From an uncultured Candidatus Actinomarina sp. (lineage in GTDB: Bacteria > Actinomycetota > Acidimicrobiia > Actinomarinales > Actinomarinaceae), in assembly GCA_902625455.1 (NCBI GenBank), contig CACOBL010000001.1, positions 124,001 through 188,000 on the forward strand: a stretch of DNA of 64,000 nt. Direction: 5' to 3'. The notes below the pieces were generated by a model. The model had not been told where the DNA came from, searched no databases, and was given only the letters and a program-made list of their open reading frames with translations. Positions 11,117-20,679 of the stretch are shown here, in pieces; positions within the stretch are counted from its first letter, which is position 1; every line of letters begins with the position of its first letter. The position numbers and the translations under genes are program-made.

Positions 11117-11467
11117 CTAAATGATTTGTCCTGGATTGCCCTCTTTATCATAGATTTCCTCAGTAAAATTTCTTAACTCTTTCATCCCACCAGACATATT
11201 GTAAGCTTCTATGCCTTGAGAAATCATATAGTTTGTAACTTTTGCTGATCTTGATCCAGATCGGCATACAAATATATATTTTTCATTTTGTTTGAAACTA
11301 TTCATACTCTCCATTATTTTCCCCATTGGTATATGAGTAGCGTATGCATAATGGCCGGAGATCCATTCATCATCTTCTCTAACATCAATGAGAGTAAACC
11401 CTGTTTGAACTAAATTTTCAACCTCATTTGGCTGAACCGATGGAGTGCTATTAGTACCTAATTCCAC
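11117..11467 (-). CDS. Rhodanese-like domain protein
   Basis: LIDVREDDEWISGHYAYATHIPMG...VCRSGSRS. Confidence 0.92.
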   Translation of the reverse strand: MELGTNSTPSVQPNEVENLVQTGFTLIDVREDDEWISGHYAYATHIPMGKIMESMNSFKQNEKYIFVCRSGSRSAKVTNYMISQGIEAYNMSGGMKELRNFTEEIYDKEGNPGQII

Positions 11468-12287
11468 TTTGAGTTTGCCTTAATCTTCTTACTCTTTCAA
11501 TTGTTGGCGGATGAGTTGAGAATAGCTTACTAAAACTATTTCCAGAAAAAGCCTTAAGTGGATCAGATATAAATAATTGACTCACTGCTGGATTTACATT
11601 CATTGGAACTTTAGAATATCGTTCAATTTTTTCGAGTGCAGATGCTAAAGCTAGAGGATTTCCAGAAATTTCTGCTCCTGTTTTGTCAGCTCCGAATTCT
11701 CTAGTTCTTGATATTGCCATCCTTATGATTATAGAAGCTATAGGTGCCGCAATAAATGCAATAATTATTACTGCGGGATGTGTATTTCTATTTCTATTTC
11801 CACCGCCCCAAAAAGCCATTCTTGACATAAAGGAAACAGCAGCTGCCAACATTGCGGCAATACTAGACACTAAAATATCTCTATTTTTTATATGTGATAA
11901 TTCATGAGCTAAAACACCCTCAAGCTCATCTCTGTTGAGAAGGTTTAATATACCTGTAGTGACGGCAACTTTGGCATTTTTTGGATTTCTACCTGTTGCA
12001 AATGCATTGGGTTGATCACTATTGATAACATAAAGCTCGGGCATTGGCATCTTTTCTTTTTGTGTTAGGTGAGAAATAATCTGAGTTACTTCAGTAAATT
12101 GACCATCTTTTATTGGCTGAGCACGTGTTGATCTTATTGCTAAATTTCCTGAGAAAAAATAAATAAATCCGTTAAAGATTAAAGCAAAAAAAAGGGCTGA
12201 AATTAGGTCAAAACCAAAAGCTGTTGCGGAGAACATTACGACCAGTGTCATAAGAGTTAGAAGAGCTGTTGTCTTTACAAAATTCAT
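11451..12287 (-). CDS. htpX: M48 metalloprotease HtpX
   Basis: HELSHIKNRD (HExxH) and EFGADKTGAEISGNPLALASALEKI. Confidence 0.93.
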   Translation of the reverse strand: MNFVKTTALLTLMTLVVMFSATAFGFDLISALFFALIFNGFIYFFSGNLAIRSTRAQPIKDGQFTEVTQIISHLTQKEKMPMPELYVINSDQPNAFATGRNPKNAKVAVTTGILNLLNRDELEGVLAHELSHIKNRDILVSSIAAMLAAAVSFMSRMAFWGGGNRNRNTHPAVIIIAFIAAPIASIIIRMAISRTREFGADKTGAEISGNPLALASALEKIERYSKVPMNVNPAVSQLFISDPLKAFSGNSFSKLFSTHPPTIERVRRLRQTQSGIRY

Positions 12288-12311
12288 AATTTTATTATAA
12301 AAACTTTAAAT

Positions 12312-13328
12312 TTATAACTTTTGAGCATTCAGACAGTAAAAGCCACCCAAACCATTCGAATCAACAATTGCTTTTAGTCCATTCAACTCAGAATTAATTT
12401 TTAATTTTTCCATTCCATCTGCGACTAAATACTTTTCTTGCAATTCATCAAAAATAATATCAAAACCATTCTCTAATAAAAAATTTCTCTGCAATTTAAG
12501 AGTTACATCATAGCCAAGAGTTTTGAGTTCTCTCGATAAGGAAGAAAAGTTTACATCGTAAGTAATGTCTATATTTCCTGGATCTTCAATAGGGTCAACA
12601 GATAAATGGTGGTTTTTGTATGTTCTTAACAAAGAACTGTACTTTCTCTTTTCCCTGTTTGCCTGTTCGTATCCATAATCAAAAAGTAATATGTTTTTTG
12701 GGCTGATTTTCTTTATTACAGTATTTAAGAATTTATCAATATTGACCTGAATCTCTAATTCATGATCTTCGTTTGGAACTATGTCATTTTTATTAATCCA
12801 ATCAAGTTCCTCGTTTCTGATTGGTTTTATGTCATAAGAGAATGAATTTTCTTGTATTGCCACAACTTTTTCATACCAAACTTTATCTCTATATATTCCA
12901 ATAGAACACGGGATATTATCTAATATCTCATTTCCAAAAACAAGTTCTGATTTTTCTAAAGTCAATTCATTAACATTTGTGTGTGTCATAATCCCTTTAT
13001 TAATTAATTCTTCTCTTGCTGTCGAAGAAAGTTCAATTGCAGTAATTTCTTTTATACCTATTTGTTCTATCAGTGAACCTGTTCCCGAACCTATTTCAAC
13101 AATTTTATTTAAATTGCAGCTAGTGTTAATCCAATTTCGTAAAATTTTTCCAAAATATATAGAAACTTCTGGAGATGTTAAAAAATCACCCTTTTTGGCA
13201 GACCTTACTAAGTCAGTGTTGAAAAATCCGAATTGCGAATATAATGCTTCCTCCATGAAGGTATCAAAAAAAATATAGTCTGTATCATATTTTTTTTGAA
13301 TGTAAGAAAAAAAATTTTTTTTTGGCAA
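12312..13328 (-). CDS. MidA/NDUFAF7-family SAM-dependent methyltransferase (COG1565-like)
   Basis: KKGDFLTSPEVSIYFGKILRNWI...VEIGSGTGSLIEQI; TTG start 3 nt after nuoN stop. Confidence 0.8.
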   Translation of the reverse strand: MPKKNFFSYIQKKYDTDYIFFDTFMEEALYSQFGFFNTDLVRSAKKGDFLTSPEVSIYFGKILRNWINTSCNLNKIVEIGSGTGSLIEQIGIKEITAIELSSTAREELINKGIMTHTNVNELTLEKSELVFGNEILDNIPCSIGIYRDKVWYEKVVAIQENSFSYDIKPIRNEELDWINKNDIVPNEDHELEIQVNIDKFLNTVIKKISPKNILLFDYGYEQANREKRKYSSLLRTYKNHHLSVDPIEDPGNIDITYDVNFSSLSRELKTLGYDVTLKLQRNFLLENGFDIIFDELQEKYLVADGMEKLKINSELNGLKAIVDSNGLGGFYCLNAQKL

Positions 13329-13331
13329 ATC

Positions 13332-14747
13332 TTAATTACCAAAAAATATTGAAGATACTTCTCCAAGATAACTGAAAATACCTGGAAAAATTCCTGAAAT
13401 AAATGTTATCAAAACAGTGAATACACCTACTACTTTGAGAGGGTTTTCAAAATTAAATATTCTGTCTTCATGTATAGATTTAGGTTCATCCATCCATATA
13501 ACTTTTGATATTCTTGCATAGTAAACAAGCGCTATAACAGCATTGACTGCGCCTACAACTCCAAGAGATATTCCAATTAGATTTTCAGATCCTAATAAAC
13601 TTCTAAATACTACAAACTTTGCGAACCAACCACCTAAAGGGGGTATTCCTGCAAGTGAGAAAAAGAAAATAGTCGTCAAGACACCAGCTAAAGGTGATTT
13701 TTTAGCAACTCCTCCCCATTCATAAAAGTTTGATGATTTAGCAAAATTATTAAAGAGATGTACGGATAAAAATGCTCCTAAATTCATAAAAGCATAAATA
13801 ATCAAATATGTAACACTCGCAAAAATTCCATCCTGATAATCTCCAGTAATACCGGATATTGCAATCGGAGCTAATATAAAACCAGCCTGTGAAATTGATG
13901 AATAAGCTAAAAGTCTTACCGGATTTTCTTGTTGTAATGCTACTAAATTTCCTAATGTCATAGTCAAACCTGAGATAATCACTAAAATAAAACCCCAGCT
14001 TGACCCTGATCCTGAAAAAACTTTTGTTAATAGAATAATTAGAGCAACAAAACCAGTTGCTTTTGAACTAACAGATAAATATGCAGTAACTGGTAAAGGT
14101 GCACCCTCATACGTATCTGGTGCCCATGAATGAAAAGGAACTATCGATATTTTAAATCCAATACCTGAAATTACTAATATTGCACTTAGTAATACAACTG
14201 GAGAATCTGTTAAAGATGCACTTAGCAAATATGAAGAGATATCTGAAAAAACTAGTTGACCTGTAAGTCCATACAGAAGTGAAAATCCATATAATATTAG
14301 TGAGGCTGATAATACTCCTAATAGAAAAAACTTTATTGCACCTTCGTTTGATTTTCTATCACCTTTTTTCCATCCAGAGAGTAAAAACATCGGAGTTGAA
14401 GCAAGTTCAATACCAATAAATATAGTCAACAAGTCTCTGGAGGAACTTACTATGAGTGCTCCCAAGAGTGAACTTAATAGCAAGTAGTAATACTCTCCCT
14501 GATAATACTTATCACTTTCAATAAAATTAATTGAGAGTAGGAAGGTGAGATAAGTTATAAGTATGAATAATCCTTTTAAAATAATTGAAAATTTGTCTAT
14601 AACAAAACTATTTTCAAAAGCATAAATTGGTGATGTATAGTTTGCCCATTGAATAAATAGAGGTGCTAAAGAAAATAAAGTTCCAAGAAGAGCAAAAGCT
14701 GCTACATAATATTTTGATTTTCTTGGAAGTATCAAATCAAGAATCAA
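13332..14747 (-). CDS. nuoN: NADH-quinone oxidoreductase subunit N, copy 1 (N-terminus probably further upstream, see findings)
   Basis: Proton-pumping antiporter-like family; RLLAYSSISQAGFILAPIA; operon position. Confidence 0.92.
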   Translation of the reverse strand: MILDLILPRKSKYYVAAFALLGTLFSLAPLFIQWANYTSPIYAFENSFVIDKFSIILKGLFILITYLTFLLSINFIESDKYYQGEYYYLLLSSLLGALIVSSSRDLLTIFIGIELASTPMFLLSGWKKGDRKSNEGAIKFFLLGVLSASLILYGFSLLYGLTGQLVFSDISSYLLSASLTDSPVVLLSAILVISGIGFKISIVPFHSWAPDTYEGAPLPVTAYLSVSSKATGFVALIILLTKVFSGSGSSWGFILVIISGLTMTLGNLVALQQENPVRLLAYSSISQAGFILAPIAISGITGDYQDGIFASVTYLIIYAFMNLGAFLSVHLFNNFAKSSNFYEWGGVAKKSPLAGVLTTIFFFSLAGIPPLGGWFAKFVVFRSLLGSENLIGISLGVVGAVNAVIALVYYARISKVIWMDEPKSIHEDRIFNFENPLKVVGVFTVLITFISGIFPGIFSYLGEVSSIFFGN

Positions 14748-14812
14748 TGTTCCAACTATTGTAAAAACTACAATAAGTTCAGTGGATATTGCAAAATAAT
14801 TAATAGAAATTT

Positions 14813-16381
14813 TTAACCCCCGAAGGCTTTGAGTAGCATTGAAGTAACAGCATCATTTGTTGCACCGAATATTAATTTAGGAAATATTCCAATTAATACT
14901 GTTAATACAACAAGTGGAATCCATGCAGAAAGTTCATAAATATCTGCATCGTGGAGTTCTTTATCTAGCCATTCTTCAGACGGCTCTCCCAAATTAACTC
15001 TTTGCAGCATCCAAAGTAAATAACCTGCAGTTAATACTGTTCCAATAGCTCCAGCGACCATAGAGGTTCTAAATACAGTTATATTTAAACCATCTAGTGG
15101 ATTATATGCTCCTAGTAAAGCCATGAATTCTCCCCAAAAGCCAGCAAGTCCAGGGAGGCCCAACGAAGCCATTGCAGTAAACCCTAACATTGCACCAGTT
15201 TTTGGAAGTAACTTCATATTACCTCCTAATCTGCCCATATCTCTTGTGTGGTAGGTGTGGGCCATAGAGCCAGACAAGAAAAATAACAATCCAGTTATTA
15301 CTCCGTGAGCGACCATTCCAATCATTGCCGCATTAATTCCTATAGGCGTGAGAGAAGCTATCCCCAACATTACGAATCCCATATGACCAACTGATGAAAA
15401 AGCAATTAGTCTCTTTAAATCTGTTTGAGCAAGGCAAGCCAAAGAACCATATATAATTCCAATCGCTGAAAGAATAGCTATTGCTGGAGCCCATGCTTTT
15501 GCCTGCTCTGGAAGAATAGGTATAGCAATTCTTACAAAACCATATGATCCAAGCTTTAAAAGAATCGCAGCTAATAATACAGACCCCACTGTTGGTGCTG
15601 CTGTATGAGCATCTGGGAGCCATGTGTGAAGGGGCCACATTGGAACTTTTACAGCAAATCCTAAAAATAATACAGCAAATACAAGTGTTGCAAATGTTCC
15701 TGTAAAAGCACCAGAGGATCCCAGCTCAATTAATTCAGGAATACTAAATGTTTTGTTTCCTCGATAATAAAGTCCCAAAAACCCAAGAAGCATAAAAGCT
15801 GACCCGAATAAAGTAAATACAAAGAACTTAATACTTGCATAAAGTCTTGTCTCTATTTGATTTTTCAGCCCAGAAACAGTCCTAATAGTTTTATCACCCC
15901 ATATCCCAATCATAAAATACATAGGCAAGAGTACAATTTCAAAAAATACAAAGAAAAGTATCAAGTCAAGTGCAACAAAAGTACCATTCATTCCTGTTTC
16001 AAGAACAAGTATTAAAGCTAAAAAGCCTTTAGGGCTTTTTGGTTCAGGTAGGTGTTCTATAGAATAAATTATTGCTAAAACAGTTATAAAAGTAGAAAGC
16101 ACTAGTAATGGAAGGGATATACCATCTATTCCTATTTCATAATTTGCATTTATGCTTCTAATCCATGAAATCTTATTACCAAGTTGGAATTTATCTGCTG
16201 AGGAAAAATCAAATTGGAAAAGTAAGACAGCACTTAAAACAAAAGTAATTAATGATGAAGCTAATGCAAAAACTTTAATCAATTGCTCCTGTTTCTTAGG
16301 TATTAAAATGATTAAAAACGCACTAATTATAGGGAAAAAGACTACTGCAGAAAGTCCCAACCCATTCGTTAACAATTCCAC
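14813..16381 (-). CDS. nuoM: NADH-quinone oxidoreductase subunit M, copy 1
   Basis: PMWPLHTWLPDAHTAAPTVGSVLLAAILLKLGSYG...LKRLIAFSSVGHMGFVMLG. Confidence 0.96.
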   Translation of the reverse strand: MELLTNGLGLSAVVFFPIISAFLIILIPKKQEQLIKVFALASSLITFVLSAVLLFQFDFSSADKFQLGNKISWIRSINANYEIGIDGISLPLLVLSTFITVLAIIYSIEHLPEPKSPKGFLALILVLETGMNGTFVALDLILFFVFFEIVLLPMYFMIGIWGDKTIRTVSGLKNQIETRLYASIKFFVFTLFGSAFMLLGFLGLYYRGNKTFSIPELIELGSSGAFTGTFATLVFAVLFLGFAVKVPMWPLHTWLPDAHTAAPTVGSVLLAAILLKLGSYGFVRIAIPILPEQAKAWAPAIAILSAIGIIYGSLACLAQTDLKRLIAFSSVGHMGFVMLGIASLTPIGINAAMIGMVAHGVITGLLFFLSGSMAHTYHTRDMGRLGGNMKLLPKTGAMLGFTAMASLGLPGLAGFWGEFMALLGAYNPLDGLNITVFRTSMVAGAIGTVLTAGYLLWMLQRVNLGEPSEEWLDKELHDADIYELSAWIPLVVLTVLIGIFPKLIFGATNDAVTSMLLKAFGG

Positions 16382-16390
16382 TATTCCCCC

Positions 16391-18406
16391 TTATATTATA
16401 AATAAAATTAATAAACTAATTGTTACTACGCCACCTAAAAACAGCATTAAGTATTGTTGTGTCTTGCCTGTTTGAATCAACTTGACTTTACCTCCAAAAT
16501 TATCAGTTCCAGCAGAAGACATATTCAATAATTTATCAATTCCATTTTGGTCAAGATTATTGTACACAACACTACCCATTAAAGAAGCAACTTGTCCAAA
16601 ACCATTTACAACTCTATCAATAACATTTGTATTAAATTTATCTACTCCTTTAGAAATGTTTATTTTCACTGGGTCAATAACATATCTGAAATAAAAATGA
16701 TCTAGATAATATTTGTTTTCAAGAACTGACCATATTGGTTGAATTTTAATTTTTTCATCTCCTGTCTCAGCACTTCCTTGCAATTGATATAAATAATATC
16801 CAAGTGAAATACCAAGTAAGCCAGCAAGTAAGCCACTTGATAATGCGAATAAATCGAAACTTTCAGGATGGTATTCAACAATTTTATTTTTTCTTGTTGT
16901 AACCCAGTCTGTAAATCCTGTATAAACACCAGGAATGTTCACCCAACCTGAAGCTATTGCAAATACAGATAAAGCAAGAAGTGGTGTAGTCATGAGATTG
17001 TGAGATTCGTGAGGATGACCATGGCCTCTGTATTCTCCAAGAAAAGTCAGGGATACGGCTCTAGTCATATAAAATGCTGTTATAAATGCACCTAAGACTG
17101 CTATAAAAAAGAAAGTTGTCTCACCTTCATGATTAAATGAAGCAAGAATCTCGTCTTTGGAAAAGAAACCTGCAAATGGCGGAAGTCCTGCCAAAGCGAC
17201 TGTTCCAATTATGAATGTAACAAAAGTTTTTGGCATAACTTTTCTTAAGCCACCCATTTCCAACATACTATTGCTATGAACTGCGTGAATAACAGATCCT
17301 GCACCGAGAAACAATAAAGCCTTAAAAAATGCGTGTGTCCATAAATGAAATAATGCAGCGGTATAAGCACCTGAACCAATTGCGGCAACCATATAACCCA
17401 ATTGACTAACTGTTGAGTACGCAAGAACTTTTTTTAAGTCATCTTGAACAACTGCAATTAAACCAGCTGCTAGTAATGTAATAACACCAAAAAGCATCAC
17501 TATATCTAATGCATCAGGTGCCATTGCTTTATAAAATGGAAACATTCTTGCAAGTAAATAAACACCGGCTGTAACCATTGTTGCAGCATGCATCAGTGCA
17601 GATACAGGTGTTGGACCTGCCATAGCATCTGGTAACCAAACATGTAATGGAAATTGAGCACTCTTACCCATCGCCCCAATAAATAATAAAACTGCAGCAG
17701 CAAATGCAACAGTAGAAAGCTTTTCATAATCATGCGTTGACTGATAAAGAATCTCAGAAATTCTTAATGTTCCGGTATTTAGCGCCAAAATGATTATTCC
17801 AATCATCAACCCTACGTCGGCTATCTTATTCGTAATAAAAGCTTTCATAGCTGCTGAAGAATTATCTTTTTTCTCCCAGTAATGACCAATTAACAAGTAT
17901 GAACAGACACCAACAAGTTCCCATCCAATTAAAATTTGAATAAGAGTTGGAGAAGATACTAAAACTAACATACTTCCAGCAAACAAAGTTAATGATGTGA
18001 AGAAAAAAGTATACCTAATTTCACCTTCCATATAATTTGTTGCATAAATGAAAACAAGTAACGCAACCGTTCCAACAACAAAATACATCATTATTGAAAG
18101 ACCATCGACAACCCATCCAAACTCAATGTCAAATCCACCGATACTGCCAACATTTATAAAAAATTCATTCACAACACCACTTGTAATGTGCAAGTACATT
18201 AGTGCAACACTGTACAAAAATATTATTCCAATAGTTGCTAAAGCTACTTCTGCTCCTTTTAATGGCAAATATTTACCCACAAAAGTTATAACTAATGCAG
18301 CAACAAAGGGAAGCACGACTAATAACCATGCATATTCAGCTAAAAATCCCCCATCGGTATAAACTAATTCACCTTCAGCAAAAACAGTTGGTTTAAAATT
18401 TACCAT
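16391..18406 (-). CDS. nuoL: NADH-quinone oxidoreductase subunit L, copy 1
   Basis: QFPLHVWLPDAMAGPTPVSALMHAATMVTAGVYLLAR. Confidence 0.97.
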   Translation of the reverse strand: MVNFKPTVFAEGELVYTDGGFLAEYAWLLVVLPFVAALVITFVGKYLPLKGAEVALATIGIIFLYSVALMYLHITSGVVNEFFINVGSIGGFDIEFGWVVDGLSIMMYFVVGTVALLVFIYATNYMEGEIRYTFFFTSLTLFAGSMLVLVSSPTLIQILIGWELVGVCSYLLIGHYWEKKDNSSAAMKAFITNKIADVGLMIGIIILALNTGTLRISEILYQSTHDYEKLSTVAFAAAVLLFIGAMGKSAQFPLHVWLPDAMAGPTPVSALMHAATMVTAGVYLLARMFPFYKAMAPDALDIVMLFGVITLLAAGLIAVVQDDLKKVLAYSTVSQLGYMVAAIGSGAYTAALFHLWTHAFFKALLFLGAGSVIHAVHSNSMLEMGGLRKVMPKTFVTFIIGTVALAGLPPFAGFFSKDEILASFNHEGETTFFFIAVLGAFITAFYMTRAVSLTFLGEYRGHGHPHESHNLMTTPLLALSVFAIASGWVNIPGVYTGFTDWVTTRKNKIVEYHPESFDLFALSSGLLAGLLGISLGYYLYQLQGSAETGDEKIKIQPIWSVLENKYYLDHFYFRYVIDPVKINISKGVDKFNTNVIDRVVNGFGQVASLMGSVVYNNLDQNGIDKLLNMSSAGTDNFGGKVKLIQTGKTQQYLMLFLGGVVTISLLILFII

Positions 18407-18705
18407 TTCATTAAATCGAATTCGTTTATATTAGCTGTTTGTCTGTTTCTGAATAACATAAGAACAATCGCTAATCCAATTCCAACTTCAGCAGCTGCAA
18501 TTGTAATTATAAAAATTGTAAAAATTTGTCCCTGCATCAAAACATCAGCAAGCATCGTATCGAACATTATAAAATTGATATTCACAGAGTTAAGAATTAA
18601 TTCAATAGACAAAAGAACCATGACAGCATTTCTTCTAACTAATATGCCATAAATGCCCAATGAAAATAAAGCTGCTGCTACTACTAATACAGGCTGAACA
18701 ATCAT
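18400..18705 (-). CDS. nuoK: NADH-quinone oxidoreductase subunit K, copy 1
   Basis: GILVRRNAVMVLLSIELILNSVNINFI...AAAEVGIGLAIVL. Confidence 0.96.
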   Translation of the reverse strand: MIVQPVLVVAAALFSLGIYGILVRRNAVMVLLSIELILNSVNINFIMFDTMLADVLMQGQIFTIFIITIAAAEVGIGLAIVLMLFRNRQTANINEFDLMKW

Positions 18706-19220
18706 ACCTGTTCCTCATCAATCAATGCTTCATCTTTTCTGGCCAATGTTATTCCCCCAATTAGAGCGGCTAATAAAACAAATGAAACTAATTCAAAAGG
18801 AAAAACAAATCTACTGAGTAGGATTTCGCCAAGCAATTCAGTTGAAGATCCTGAAGTAATAACTACTTCACCCTCAAAGCCATTAACTAAAATGTATGAG
18901 AACAAGAAAAATATAGAACCTGCTATTGCTGCACCTAACTTTTTATTTTTATCATTATCTAACTCGGCATTTTTGCCTAAAGGTGCTCTGGTAATCATAA
19001 TTCCAAATAAGAAGAGGACAATAACTGCACCAATGTAGACCAGAACTAATACAAGAGCAACAAACTCTGTTGATAAAAGTAAAAATAATACCGAAGTCAA
19101 AGCAAGAGTAAATACAAGGGATATAGCAGCATGAATTACATTTGAAGTCGTTACAACCCTTACTGCTGTTGAAACCAATAAAAGAAGAACAAAGTAAGTT
19201 ACAATTTCAAAAATTTCCAT
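18702..19220 (-). CDS. nuoJ: NADH-quinone oxidoreductase subunit J, copy 1
   Basis: LVLVYIGAVIVLFLFGIMI; operon position. Confidence 0.93.
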   Translation of the reverse strand: MEIFEIVTYFVLLLLVSTAVRVVTTSNVIHAAISLVFTLALTSVLFLLLSTEFVALVLVLVYIGAVIVLFLFGIMITRAPLGKNAELDNDKNKKLGAAIAGSIFFLFSYILVNGFEGEVVITSGSSTELLGEILLSRFVFPFELVSFVLLAALIGGITLARKDEALIDEEQV

Positions 19221-19222
19221 TT

Positions 19223-19708
19223 TTAACTTTCAAGGCCCTCAGGATCTGGTACTGTTTGCAGCCAATCATCTAATCGTTCTTTATCATGCAACATATCGCC
19301 CATGTTGAACTCAGAATATTCATATTCTGGTGACCAGAATAAAGCGTCGAATGGACAGACTTCTACACATATTCCACAATACATACAAAGCGCATAGTCA
19401 ATATCAAATCTATCCAAAACAGCCCTACTTCTTTGTCTACCACCAGGTTTTGAAGGAGGTTGTAATTCTTTATGTCCCTCTATATAAATGCACCAGTCGG
19501 GACACTGTCGAGCACATAACATGCAACTTGTGCATGCTTCCTGATCTAAAGCAATAACTCCTCTTGCTCTTGGTGCAACTTTTTCTTTTTCAAAAGGGTA
19601 ATTTACATTTGGTTTTGAATGAAAAGGAGAGAGAGTTTTAAGCATGTTGATAATAACTATCTTTATTCCAACTAAAAATCCTGGTACTTTTGGTCTAAAT
19701 GTTTTCAT
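19223..19708 (-). CDS. nuoI: NADH-quinone oxidoreductase subunit I, copy 1 (two 4Fe-4S motifs)
   Basis: CTSCMLCARQCP and CMYCGICVEVCP. Confidence 0.95.
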   Translation of the reverse strand: MKTFRPKVPGFLVGIKIVIINMLKTLSPFHSKPNVNYPFEKEKVAPRARGVIALDQEACTSCMLCARQCPDWCIYIEGHKELQPPSKPGGRQRSRAVLDRFDIDYALCMYCGICVEVCPFDALFWSPEYEYSEFNMGDMLHDKERLDDWLQTVPDPEGLES

Positions 19709-20679
19709 TAGAATCCAACTTTCATGATTGCAGTTACAAGAATGTTAACTAAAGATGCAGGGATAAGTATCTTCCAGGCAAGATTTTGCAACTGATCTTC
19801 TCTAAATCTTGGCTGCGACCACCTTATCGCTACCAAAATAAAACCTAAAATGGCAGTTTTTGTTAAAAGTACAACAGGTCCATAGAAATTTACCCATTCA
19901 GTTGGTAAAAGTGGGACATGGTAACCACCAAGAAATAGGGTTGAAGCAATTGCACATAATATAAACATATTCATATATTCAGAAATATAAAAAATAAGAA
20001 ATCTTATCCCAGAGTATTCAGTCATAAAGCCCATAGTTAATTCTGATTCACCAATAGGCATATCGAATGGCACCCTCATCATTTCAGCTGTTGCTGCAAC
20101 CATAAAAATTAGAAAACCAATTAGCTGACCTCCAAAAACAAAAGGAACTCCCCATTCAATTTGTTTTTCTACAATCCCAACTAGAGACATGGTTTCAGCT
20201 TGAATAACAACTCCTACAACAGCAAGGATTAGTGGAAGTTCATAAGCTATGAGCTGTCCTGCTGCTCTTAAACCTCCCATTAGAGAATATTTATTTGCTG
20301 ATGACCATCCAGCAGTTAATACGCCTATAGTTCCCAAAGAGCTTATAGCAAGTGCGAAGAAAACACCTAATTCTATATCTGCAACAACTAATGTTGGACT
20401 CATTGGAACTACTGCAAAAAGAGCAACACAAGAAACCATAACATAAGCAGGTGCCCATTTGAATACAGGTCTGTCTACTTCAGTTGGTATTATGTCTTCT
20501 TTTTGAACAAATTTAAGTATTTCGGCAACAGGAAATATAAAACCTCTAAGTCCAACATGTAAAGGTCCCGGTCTTCTCTGCATCCATGAAGCACCTTTTA
20601 CATCCATGATTGTAAAGATTATTGCGCCATTCAATGCAGCAAGTGCAAGAAATCCAACTTTTATCAAGACATCTGTCAT
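19708..20679 (-). CDS. nuoH: NADH-quinone oxidoreductase subunit H, copy 1
   Basis: MMRVPFDMPIGESELTMGFMTEYSGIRF, QRRPGP. Confidence 0.96.
   Translation of the reverse strand: MTDVLIKVGFLALAALNGAIIFTIMDVKGASWMQRRPGPLHVGLRGFIFPVAEILKFVQKEDIIPTEVDRPVFKWAPAYVMVSCVALFAVVPMSPTLVVADIELGVFFALAISSLGTIGVLTAGWSSANKYSLMGGLRAAGQLIAYELPLILAVVGVVIQAETMSLVGIVEKQIEWGVPFVFGGQLIGFLIFMVAATAEMMRVPFDMPIGESELTMGFMTEYSGIRFLIFYISEYMNMFILCAIASTLFLGGYHVPLLPTEWVNFYGPVVLLTKTAILGFILVAIRWSQPRFREDQLQNLAWKILIPASLVNILVTAIMKVGF

Noticed and set aside
19223-19708. Extra cysteine near the first NuoI1 cluster (CPDWC) as a special ferredoxin-type feature
   Set aside because: NuoI2 has an equivalent CPAQC, so it is not specific to the EFG-less complex
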